A DNA stretch of 64,000 nucleotides from Mycolicibacterium sp. TY81. GTDB taxonomy: Bacteria > Actinomycetota > Actinomycetes > Mycobacteriales > Mycobacteriaceae. Made by a program: the position numbers and the translations under genes. The notes below the pieces were generated by a model. It had not been told where the DNA came from, did not search any database, and saw only the letters and a program-made list of their open reading frames with translations. The stretch covers positions 1,240,001 to 1,304,000 of the forward strand of contig NZ_AP023362.1 of NCBI RefSeq assembly GCF_018326285.1. Direction: 5' to 3'. This document shows positions 42,980 to 51,829 of the stretch, in pieces. Each line of letters opens with the position of its first letter. The first letter of the stretch is position 1.

Positions 42980-44461
42980 GAGCAATTGTCAATACCTGTG
43001 GATCGGGGTGTTTCAGGCGACCTCCGTTTCGGTGTGTTGATCGCCGTCTGACGGTGGTGTCGGTGGGGTGATGTCGGTGGGCCGTTCGAGCAGTTTGCCT
43101 TTGTGGAAGACCGCTCCGGCGCGGACGAGGGCGACCAGATGTGGGGCGTTGACGGCCCGCCAACGGGCTTGGGCGGCGTCGATCAGCTTGTAGGCCATGG
43201 CCAATCCAGCGGCCCGCGATCCCGGACCCTTGGTGACCTTCGTTCTCAAACGCACTGTGGCGAAGGTGGATTCGATCGGATTCGTGGTACGCAGATGGAT
43301 CCAGTGCTCGGCGGGGTAGTGGTAGAACTCCAGCAGGACATCGAGGTCGTCGACGATCTTGGCGACCACTTTCGGGTACTTCGCGCCGAAGGCAACCGCG
43401 AAGGCCTTGACCGCGACCTGAGCTTTGTCGATGTCTTCGGCGTTGTAGATGTCCTTGATGGCCGCCAGCGCGGCCGGATGCGCTGACTTCGGCAGTGCGG
43501 AAAGGACGTTGGCCTGCTTGTGGAACCAGCAGCGCTGCTCTCGGGTCTTCGGGAATACCTCCCGCACCGCCTTCCAGAACCCGAGCGCGCCATCGCCGAC
43601 GGCCAGCACTGGGGCGGTCATGCCGCGTCGTTTGCAGTCGCGCAGCAGATCCGCCCACGACTCGCATGACTCCCGATAGCCGTCGGTGATCGCCACGAGC
43701 TCTTTGCGGCCGTCAGCGCGCACGCCGAGCATCACCAGCAGGCACAGCTTCTCCTGGTCCAGGCGGACCTTGAGGTGAATGCCGTCGACCCACAGGTAGA
43801 CGTAGTCGCTGCCGGACAGGTCCCGGGCAGCGAACGTACGGGCTTCGTCTTGCCACTGCGCGGTCAGACGGGTGATCGTGGTGGCCGACAACCCGGCACC
43901 CGAGCCGAGGAACTGCTCGAGTGCGGGCCCGAAGTCGCTGGTCGATAGGCCGTGCAGATACAGCAGCGGCAGCACCTCACTCATCTGCGGGGACTTGCGT
44001 GCCCAGGCCGGCAGGATCGCCGAGGAAAACCGCTGCCGCTCACCAGAATCGGGGTCGACACGGCGATCGTTGACCCGCGGCGCCTTCACCTGCACGGCAC
44101 CGGCCGCGGTCAGCACCTCACGCGGCTGGTGATAGCCGTTGCGGACCACCAGTCGGTGACCGTTCTCGTCGAGCTGATCAGCGAATGCGGCCACGTACGC
44201 GGCGACCTCGGCCTGCAGGGCAGCGGCCAACATCTGCCGGGCTCCGTCGCGGACGATCTCGTCCAACAACGACCGGCCGGCCTCGCCGCCGTTGGCCTCC
44301 TCGGCATCGTGAACTACGGTGAGCATGGGCGTACCTTCCCAACCAGCGCGCCAACGCCGGTCTTGATCGAATACCTGATTCCGTGATGATCATCCTCGGG
44401 AAGGTGCGCCCACTTTCAGGCCGCCTCCTCGGGCCTCATCCACAGGTATTGATCATTGCTC
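42980..44461 (-). mobile_element. IS256-family insertion sequence (intact)
   Basis: 1482 bp. Imperfect terminal inverted repeats begin GAGCAATTGTCAATACC (left) and GAGCAATGATCAATACC (right end, complement). The 9-bp direct repeat CCGCCAGCA flanks it (42971-42979 and 44462-44470). One intact transposase gene fills it. The clean duplication shows a simple, fairly recent insertion. Confidence 0.93.
43013..44326 (-). CDS. IS256-family transposase (Mutator superfamily)
   Basis: 437 residues, full length. The DDE residues are seen in YLWVDGIHLKVR, LAVGDGALGFW and NPIESTFATVR, with the family C/H segment QRCWFHKQANVLSALPKS. It is the only clearly unbroken transposase gene among the elements here, so this copy may be active. 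Confidence 0.93.
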   Translation of the reverse strand: MLTVVHDAEEANGGEAGRSLLDEIVRDGARQMLAAALQAEVAAYVAAFADQLDENGHRLVVRNGYHQPREVLTAAGAVQVKAPRVNDRRVDPDSGERQRFSSAILPAWARKSPQMSEVLPLLYLHGLSTSDFGPALEQFLGSGAGLSATTITRLTAQWQDEARTFAARDLSGSDYVYLWVDGIHLKVRLDQEKLCLLVMLGVRADGRKELVAITDGYRESCESWADLLRDCKRRGMTAPVLAVGDGALGFWKAVREVFPKTREQRCWFHKQANVLSALPKSAHPAALAAIKDIYNAEDIDKAQVAVKAFAVAFGAKYPKVVAKIVDDLDVLLEFYHYPAEHWIHLRTTNPIESTFATVRLRTKVTKGPGSRAAGLAMAYKLIDAAQARWRAVNAPHLVALVRAGAVFHKGKLLERPTDITPPTPPSDGDQHTETEVA

Positions 44462-44753
44462 CCGCCAGCAATGGAGCGTAAAGAGGCCAGTAGTCAAGCG
44501 GTTCGAATACCTCAAGGACGCCCCGGATCTCGTCGATGTCGCAATGTTCGATCTCCACAGGGTCGCGTCCGAAAGTGGGTGTAAAAGCACCGGTCGGTTC
44601 GCAGCTTCGTGGGTGAGCATACGGGCTGGGGAACTCAAGTGACAGGCTCTTGCAGCTTGAGCTGGTGGTGTTGGGGATAACGGCGAGCGGGTTCGGTAGC
44701 TTGCTGCGGATGCTTTGGCGCGCCCAGGGCTGATGCGTAGGGCCGAGAGATGC

Positions 44754-45155
44754 TCAGCTGGAGAGGGTTTGGGCGGCGTCGGTCAGTGCGTTGAACGCGG
44801 CGTCGAGGCGGTCTTGGCGGCGGCGGTTGGGTTCGTGGTTGGCTTCGGCGGCTACGAACCCGATAAGCTCTTCGAGGTCGTCGGCATTGGTCAGTAAGGC
44901 AGCGCCGTTTGGGTGGGCGCGCATGCCGTACACCAGTCGCTCACAGTCGGGGTCAAGCAGCATCAGGTCGCGTAACACGGCGGCGGTCGTGTCGCTGACG
45001 ATGACCTCCTTGAGGTCGCCGGCAACGCTGGAGCGGCGGCGGCGCAGGTCGTATGGGGAGTCTGCCCAGTTGCTGATCACCCCCTCGTCGTCGCAGACGC
45101 TGCACGACCATCGGATCGGCGCCGCCGTCTCGGCCGAGGCGATAGCGATGGTCAT
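44754..45155 (-). CDS. Unknown protein with a Cys-x2-Cys finger
   Basis: 133 residues. The N-terminal part (IRWSCSVCDDEGVISNWADSPYDLRRR) has a CxxC knuckle, only two cysteines, like half a zinc ribbon. The C-terminal part is helical (DPDCERLVYGMRAHPNGAALLTNADDLEELIGFVAAEANHE). ATG 45155 is chosen before the knuckle; the frame runs upstream to 45362. It is divergent from the DUF6933 gene across 264 bases. I do not recognise a function. Confidence 0.6.
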   Translation of the reverse strand: MTIAIASAETAAPIRWSCSVCDDEGVISNWADSPYDLRRRRSSVAGDLKEVIVSDTTAAVLRDLMLLDPDCERLVYGMRAHPNGAALLTNADDLEELIGFVAAEANHEPNRRRQDRLDAAFNALTDAAQTLSS

Positions 45156-45419
45156 CCGCCCGGGGCAGCGCCTGTGGGCGGGGCGGCGCCGACACGGCAA
45201 TGCCGATACCCACCGATCACCGACCTGGCCGGCGGTGCCCGCCCGGACAATGTCGCCCAGGTGTTGTGCCAGGCGGCGCGCGGGACCGGAAGCGTCGTGC
45301 GGCATGTCGAGGAAGTGATGCAGATCGGCGACCAACACGTCGCCACACTGTACCGGCGCCACGTCGCGGTGTTCTTGGGTACCGATCCTCGGGGACGCTG
45401 CCTACGATCATGGGTCGTG

Positions 45420-45905
45420 ATGCTGCGATGTACCGCCAAGGTGTTGGCGCTGCTGAGGGCGCCTGAGCCGGCCATCGGCCAAGCCTGCGCGACCGACTGG
45501 TATGCCCACCTGGTCTGGATCGACCGACGCAAATGCCTGCTGGTGACCCACGCCGGGACCTTGTTCTCGGTGTTCATGCCGAACGTCACCGCCGCCGGGT
45601 TGCGCCCGATCGGCCCGCCGGTCGTCTCGGCGATCCAGGCCGCGTTGCACGTCGAGGGTCTGCCCGCCGATACGCTCGGCGATCTTGATCCCCAGCAGGT
45701 GGCCGTGGCCAAGACCGCCGACCGCCGCATCCTGGGCACGATCAACGACCTGGCGTTCACCACCGAACACGTCATCGCCACCGCTGGCGGCCTGGCCCGC
45801 TGCGACATCGACGCGCTGCACCACGGCCTGCATCGCACCATCAACAGCATCACCGGCTACATCCCACCGATCGACCTGGTCACCGCCAGCCGTCACCGAA
45901 ACTGA
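45420..45905 (+). CDS. DUF6933-like protein
   Basis: 161 residues, starting MLRCTAKVLALLRAPEP and containing DWYAHLVWIDRRKCLLVTHAGTLFSVFMPNV, the pattern I associate with the uncharacterised DUF6933 family. ATG 45420 begins the family-like N-terminus; the frame is open further upstream. Its stop is only about 8 bases from the left end of an IS256-like element. Function unknown. Confidence 0.65.
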   Translation: MLRCTAKVLALLRAPEPAIGQACATDWYAHLVWIDRRKCLLVTHAGTLFSVFMPNVTAAGLRPIGPPVVSAIQAALHVEGLPADTLGDLDPQQVAVAKTADRRILGTINDLAFTTEHVIATAGGLARCDIDALHHGLHRTINSITGYIPPIDLVTASRHRN

Positions 45906-45912
45906 GCCTGCC

Positions 45913-47344
45913 AAAGCGACACGGAGTTGTTACGCGGTGGCCGAGATGGGATCTGCGGGGTTGGTGCCGTTACTCGTGGTGGACGGTGTCAGCCGCAGTT
46001 CACGGGGTGGGTCCAGCAGCGATCGACGTAGGTCGTGCAGCAATCGGGTACCGACCGGTGTCATGGACAGCCCGCGCCAACCGGCCGAGGCCCGGTCGAG
46101 CACCGCCCATACCAGGCTAACGGCGCTGGTCTCGCCGGGGAATCGGCCGATGACCTTGGTCCGACGCTTGGTCTCCCCAAAGGAGCGCTCAATAAAATTC
46201 GAATGTCGAACGCGCCCATGGTGTTCGACCGGGAACCGCAGATAGGCAGTCAACCCAGCTTTGTCGGTGAGCAGAATGCGCATCGCCGCCGGATAGAGGT
46301 CGAAGTATTTGGCGGCGAACGCCTCGATCCGCTTGTCGATGATCTCAACGAGCCCAGGCCCCGGTTCAACCGTCAGATCGGCGGTATCGAAGATGGCCCA
46401 GTAGCCGTCGCGGACCTCGGCTTGCATCCCGGCGGGAATCTTCGCGAGCACGTTGCGGAGTCGATGAATAAGACATCTCTGCCGCAACGCTTTTGGGAAA
46501 ATTTGTTCGATGGCTGCGATCAGGCCCTTGGCGCCGTCAGAGACAACCAACAGTGGACAACCCAGGCCGCGATCGCCCAGATCAGTCAGGAAGTCGGCCC
46601 ATGCGTCGGTCGACTCGCCGGTCCCGGGCGCCAACCCGACGAACACCGGCTTGCCCTCGGTGGTGATGCCCCAGGCGGCCAGCACCGGCTCGGCCCGGCG
46701 ACCCCGGATGCATCCGAAAGAAGCTGGCATCCAAGAACAGGTAATCCAGCGTGATCTCGTCAAGTCGACGACGCGCCCACGCCTGGTATTCGGCTCGGAT
46801 CGCCTTGCACACTTCCGAGACCGTGGATTTGGAGATCGCGGCCTGGTCGCCAAGTGTTTCGGCGAGGGTGGCCTGCACGTCGCGCACCGATAACCCGCGT
46901 ACGAACGAGGCAATCACCAGCGTCTCCAAGGCGTTGGTTCTCGTCACGTGCTTGCCGAACAACCGCGACGCAAACGCTGCGGTGGTGCCACGCAGCTTCG
47001 GCCGCTCCAACGTAACCGGCCCAGTGGTGGTTTTCACCGTCACCTGTCGATACCCGTTGCGCGAGCCGCCGTTAGCGTCGGGACAGGCAGCAGCGCGTTG
47101 GTAGCGTTCGCGACCGAGGAACTCGGTGACCTCAGCCTCCAGGGCCGCCTGCATCAACAGTTGAGCGCCCAGCCGGGCAACCTCTTCAAGGATCTCCGAA
47201 AGCTCCCGATCCTCGGCAAATAGGGCATCGATTCTGGTGCGGATGCGATCGACGGCTGATACTCGAACAGGCACGGGCGTGACTCCTTCTTCGCAGACTT
47301 GCAGGTCGTGAAGCGGAACCTACGCCCGTGCTCCGTATTTACAC
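45913..47344 (-). mobile_element. IS256-family insertion sequence, second type, frameshifted
   Basis: Right end near 47344: the complement reads GTGTAAATACGGAGCACG. The left end near 45913 shows only a loose match (ACGGAG at 45921). No target duplication is visible: the right flank (CGCGTCCC) does not recur at the left, suggesting that recombination or deletion removed the original left flank, including the end of the STAND gene. Boundaries approximate on the left. Confidence 0.75.
45930..47274 (-). pseudogene. IS256-family transposase with a single-base frameshift
   Basis: The N-terminal frame (MPVRVSAVDRIRTRIDALF ... DYLFLDASFFRMHPGS) and the C-terminal frame (RAEPVLAAWGITTEGKPVFVG...) meet near 46705, where one extra base separates them. 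DDE residues lie in LFLDASFF, VVSDGAKGL and NFIERSFGETKRR. Corrected, it is a full-length transposase of about 447 residues. Quite different in sequence from the IS256-family enzyme at 43013. Confidence 0.85.
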
Positions 47345-48574
47345 CGCGTCCCGGACACGACCTCTCCACAGCGAGCGCTTCCCCAACTTCGTTGTATAGC
47401 GTTTCGCCCACCGCAGTCTTTAGAACATCGCCGATCCCATCTGTCTCGCAGGCTATTTGATCGAATACCCAGCTCACCACTGCTTCGGCCTGCCCGCTGA
47501 ACGCTTGTGGATAGTCGCCGCACAGGTCCACTATGGCTGCGCGATCTTCGCGGTAACAGGACAGTAGGAAAGTCAGTACTTCACGTGGGAAGCCTCGCGC
47601 GATGCGTGCGAGGGCACCCTGCACGCCGTAGGCGCTGATGTCTGAACGCCTTGCGAGAGCGAGGATCGCCGCCACGTCGGATTCGTCCAGCTCCTGTATC
47701 CAGTCCGCTCTACCAAATGTGCAGGCGCACTCGATCAGGCGTGTTGACGTTGACTGATCAATACCTGTCGCGATGAGAGACTCCGCAGTGCTTACCGGGT
47801 CTCGTGCGAGCAAGCGATGCGCGCCGGCGTGAAACTTCGCGCGCACTGCCGGAACAGCGTCTAGCACACCTCTGGAATACGCGGCGAGATGAGGGCCGCC
47901 AAGGTCGGTCCAGGAGTTTGTGTTGATCGCGTCACCGATTGCTGATCGGACCGCGTTGCGTTGGTGTGGACTGTCGTCCAGCCAGCTACCAAACTCGTTC
48001 GTGTCGAATGCGTTCCAGCCAGCTAGAGCGTAGACGAGAAGATCGTCGAGAGGCCCGGGAGGCCGCGCGGCGATGTCCTTAACGACTGCGGAACACTGGT
48101 ATGTGTAGTTGTTTGCGAGGTACTTTCCCAGAAAGAGGAACGGCAGAGACTGACTGCTGTCCGCCAGCAATACTTCAAATGCCGTGCACTCAAGGCGATC
48201 TAGGACGTCGCTGATGTCTCCGACCCGCCACAGGCTGTCCCAGCAGCGAGCCAGCAAAGCATCGCGCTCACGGTCCATGTAATCGACGATGTCCTCGTCA
48301 TCAGGCCGTGACGTGCCCACGTCGAGACCGCTTTCAAGATCTGCGATGCTCGGTGCAGTGTACCCATACCGATTCGGTAGGCCGAAGTGATGTGAGCCCA
48401 TCAATGCGTCTGCGAGTTCGTCGCCATGGTTGTCGAGAATCGTTGCTATTTCGATTGCTAAACAACGGATTTGAAGGCAACGTGCATGCTGCGCTTGCCA
48501 AGATACGGATTCGCGAACCAGACTGAACCATCCCGCGTTTGATGCGCACCTCCTTCCTTGGGAAGGTGCATGTC

Positions 48575-48889
48575 ATGCCGAGCAAGTACGACCCGGAGAC
48601 CCGAGCGAAGGCGGTCCGTCTGGTGCGCGAGCACCGGGAGGACTATCCGAGCGAGTGGGCGGCGATTACCGCGGTGTCCAAACGGTTGGGGATGAACGCC
48701 GAGACGCTGCGTAATTGGATTCGCCAGCAACAGGTCGATGACGGTGATCGAGACGGGGTCTCTTCGGAGGCGGCTGCGGAGATCCGGGCGTTGAAACGGC
48801 GTAACGCCGAGCTGGAGCAGACTATCGAAATCCTCAAGGCGGCAACGTCTTTCTTCGTGCGGGAGAGCGACCCGCGCAGCCGCCGCTGA
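48575..48889 (+). CDS. IS3-family OrfA (helix-turn-helix)
   Basis: 104 residues: MPSKYDPETRAKAVRLVREH, a helix-turn-helix (AITAVSKRLGMNAETLRNWIRQQQ) and a leucine-zipper-like coiled coil (EIRALKRRNAELEQTIEILKAATSFF). In IS3 elements OrfA fuses with OrfB through -1 frameshifting near its end; the frames here fit that. Confidence 0.9.
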   Translation: MPSKYDPETRAKAVRLVREHREDYPSEWAAITAVSKRLGMNAETLRNWIRQQQVDDGDRDGVSSEAAAEIRALKRRNAELEQTIEILKAATSFFVRESDPRSRR

Positions 48890-49870
48890 CCGCTACGGTC
48901 TGCGAGTTCATCGCCGCCCACCGGGACCGTTTCGGGGTCGCTCCGATCTGTCGCGTGCTCACCGAGCACGCCGTGCCGATCGCCCCGCGGACATTTCATG
49001 CCTGGGCGGTGCGGGCGCCCTCGAAACGGGCCCTGTGGGACGCCACGATCACCGAGATCCTAGCCCGGCTACTACGAGCCTGATGAGCACGGACGCCGCA
49101 GGCCCGAGTCGCTGTACGGGTCGCTGAAGATGTGGGCCCATCTGCAGCGTCAGGGCATCCCGGTGGCCAAGTCCACCGTGGAACGCCTGATGCGCAAGAA
49201 CGGCTGGCAAGGCGTGCGCCGCCAGAAGAGGGTCCGCACCACGATCCCCGACCCGGAGGCGGTGCGACCGCCGGACCTGGTGGACCGCCAGTTCGGGGTG
49301 GCCGCACCCAACGTGCTGCTCGTGGCCGACTTCACCTACGTCAAGCTCGTCACCGGCGTGTTCGTCTACGTCGCGTTCGTCATCGACGCCTACGCCGGGT
49401 CGATCGTGGGCTGGGAAGCCTCGGCGTCCAAGCACACCCGCTTCGTCGAATCCGCGCTGCGTCAGGCCGCTGCACTGCGTGCCCGCCAAGGCCATCCCGT
49501 CGACGGCGCAATCCATCACAGCGACGCCGGCTCGCAGTACACGAGTGTGAGATTCGGTGAGACACTGAGCCTTTCGGGAATTCGCCCGTCCGTGGGCAGT
49601 GTTGGGGATGCCTTCGACAACGCGCTGGCTGAGACGACCATCGGCCTGTACAAGAACGAATGTGTCCGGGCGGATTCCCCGTTTCGCCGCGGCCCACTGA
49701 ACACCGTGGGCGACGTCGAATACATCACCGCCGACTACGTCGCCTGGTACAACCAGCAGCGCCTGATGCACCGCCTCGGACGCATTCCGCCGGCCGAAGC
49801 CGAAGCCCGCTACTATTCCCAACTCGTGACCGGTAGACCGGCCGGATCACAGAAACCTGAGGGTGCATGA
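48886..49870 (+). pseudogene. IS3-family OrfB (DDE integrase-like), frameshifted
   Basis: The N-terminal part (LTATVCEFIAAHRDRFGV ... TITEILAR) is in the -1 frame relative to orfA. Near 49065 an extra base shifts it from the rest (YYEPDEHGRRRPESLYG onward, visible from 49130). DDE residues: VADFTYV, HHSDAGSQYTS, ALAETTIGLYKNE. The second shift is not the programmed one, so this copy is probably inactive unless it is an assembly error. Confidence 0.85.
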
Positions 49871-50058
49871 AACCCGGGACGGTTCAGACGGCGGATCACA
49901 GGCGAGGTGGCTTTGGCCGCAATTGTTGCCAAGGTGGTGACTGTCGCTAGGTCATCTGAGTCCCATGCTTCGAGGTCTTCCGCGGTCGGGTTGAAACCGT
50001 ATAGGGCTTGAGGCGGTCTCAATGCGGACTTGAGTATCCGCACGGCCTCAGCGGCTAG

Positions 50059-51829
50059 GAGTCTGCTGAATTAATCGGTGTGGCGGCCGGGGTTGACCTG
50101 GGATTTCGCTGATAATTGGTGGGTGCAGGGTCGCTCTGATGATCAGCGTGAGTTGTTGGATGCCGAATCGGTTGCCGGGCATCTTCTGAAGCCCGACAGC
50201 GTGTTTGCGTTCCTGGCCGCTCATCGCCACGAGCTGTTCCCGGAGGAGATGTTCGCTGATCTGTTCCCGTCACGGCGGGGGGCGACCCAGCGTGCCCGGC
50301 CGAGGTGATGGCCTCGGTGATCACGCTGCAGGCCCTGCACGGGCTCTCCGACAACGAGACGGTGGATGCGGTCACCTTCGATCTGCGGTGGAAAGCCGCG
50401 TGCGGGCTGCCGGTCACCGCGCCGGCGTTTCACTCCACCACGCTGACGTACTGGCGGCGCCCGGCTGGCGGCCTCTGATCGCCCTAACCGGATCTTCGAG
50501 GCGGTCAGAACGGTGGTCGCGCAGACCGCGGTACTGGCGGGCAAGACTCGGCGGGCATTGGATTCCACGGTCCTCGATGACGCGGTGGCCACCCAGGACA
50601 CCGTGACCCAGTTGATCGCCGCGATCCGCCGCGTGGGCCGCGACGTCCCCGGCGCCGCCGAGGTGATCGAGACTCATTGCACGGCACACAATTACCACGA
50701 CCCGGGTAAGCCGGCGATCGCCTGGAACGACAAGGCTGCCCGCGATCAGCTCATCGACGCCCTGGTTACTGACGCGCATCGGGTCCTGGGGCATCTGCCC
50801 GAGCAGGAGCTGGGACCGCGGGCCGCTGAGGCGGTGGCGCTGTTGGCGTTGATCGCCGGGCAGGATGTCGAACCGGTCGAAGGCTCTGATGGCACCGACG
50901 GGCAGTGGCGCATCGCCCAGAACGTTGCTCCGGATCGGGTCGTCTCGACCGTGGATCCTGATGCCCGCCACGCCCATAAGACGGTGCACCGGCGGCAGGA
51001 CGGCTTCAAGGCCCATATCGCGATCGAACCCGATACCGGGATCATCACCGACTGCGCTCTGACCAAAGCCAGTGGCCCGGATAACCACGAAGCCGTCGTC
51101 GGGCTGGCCCCTGCTGCAGGAGGAGCCGGCCGGGGTGCGGGTGCTCGGTGATTCGGCCTACGGCACCGGCGCGGCCCGCGCCACCCTCGCCGAACTCAAG
51201 CATGTCGCGGTGATCAAACCGCTGCCGTTGCGGGCCCCGGTGCCCGGCGGGTTCACCAGCGATGACTTCGCTATCGATTTCGATGCCCGCACCGTGACCT
51301 GCCCGGCTGGGCACACCGTCAATATCGCACCTAAAGGTGGCGCGAGATTTGAGAAGCATTGCCGCACTTGCCCATTACGGGCCCAGTGCACCACCGCGTC
51401 ACGGGGACGCAACCTCACTATCAGCGAGCATGAACCGCTGCTACGTGCCGCCCGCGCAGCAGCGCGCACTCCCCGGTGGCGGGACGAGTACCGCCAACAC
51501 CGGCCCATGGTGGAACGCTCCATCGCCTGGCTGACCCGCGGCAACCGCAAAGTCCGCTACCGCGGCGCCATCAAAAACGACCACTGGCTGCACCACCGCG
51601 CCGCCGCCCTCAACTTGCGCCGGCTGATCACCCTCGGCCTGACCCACACCGGCACCCACTGGGCCATCGCCTGACACGACCGGGCATTGCCACCCGCGGC
51701 ACCAGATGCCACGCTCAATGCGGCGGGGTGACCCTCGAATTGTCGACCCTCGGGTCTGACTCACAACACACACGCGCCACAGAGCGCCTTGAGGCACCCC
51801 GCCCCAAAACCGCCTTATTCAGCAGGCTC
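50059..51829 (+). mobile_element. IS1182-like insertion sequence, decayed
   Basis: 1771 bp. Inverted repeats GAGTCTGCTGAATTA (left) and GAGCCTGCTGAATAA (complement of the right end). The 4-bp palindromic duplication CTAG flanks it (50055-50058, 51830-51833). It interrupts the STAND gene in the codon after VGL. Confidence 0.9.
50078..51674 (+). pseudogene. IS1182-family transposase with several frameshifts
   Basis: The protein is spread over all three frames: MWRPGLTWDFADNWWVQG..., PAEVMASVITLQALHGLSDNE..., VVAQTAVLAGKTRRALDSTVLDD... and LLQEEPAGVRVLGDSAYGTG... to TGTHWAIA. At least four shifts (near 50280, 50295, 50465 and 51112), each explained by one extra base. DDE candidates: STVLDDAV, VLGDSAYG and MVERSIAWL; a CxxC cluster (KHCRTCPLRAQC) is typical of the family. 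Confidence 0.85.

Larger units (their letters stand above)
42705..44558 (-). pseudogene. Unknown 120-aa gene split by an IS256-family insertion
   Basis: Joining 44558-44462 to 42970-42705, i.e. removing the element and one copy of its 9-bp duplication, gives an unbroken 363-bp frame from GTG to TAA. The product starts EIEHCDIDEIRGVLEVFEPLDY and ends ARYNNDYD; it is acidic and helical with no family I recognise. The downstream piece alone lacks a start. Codon use is lower in GC than the dcw genes, suggesting acquisition. Confidence 0.7.
48524..49886 (+). mobile_element. IS3-family insertion sequence
   Basis: 1363 bp. Terminal inverted repeats: TGAACCATCCCGCGTTTGATG at the left and TGAACCGTCCCGGGTTTCATG (complement of the right end). 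The 3-bp direct repeat GAC flanks it (48521-48523, 49887-49889), as is usual for IS3. It carries orfA and a frameshifted orfB and interrupts the STAND gene. Confidence 0.93.

Noticed and set aside
48886..49130. IS3 OrfB break explained entirely by programmed frameshifting
   Set aside because: The orfA/orfB junction fits -1 frameshifting, but the second shift near 49065 lies inside the integrase domain and goes the other way, so it is a mutation or error.
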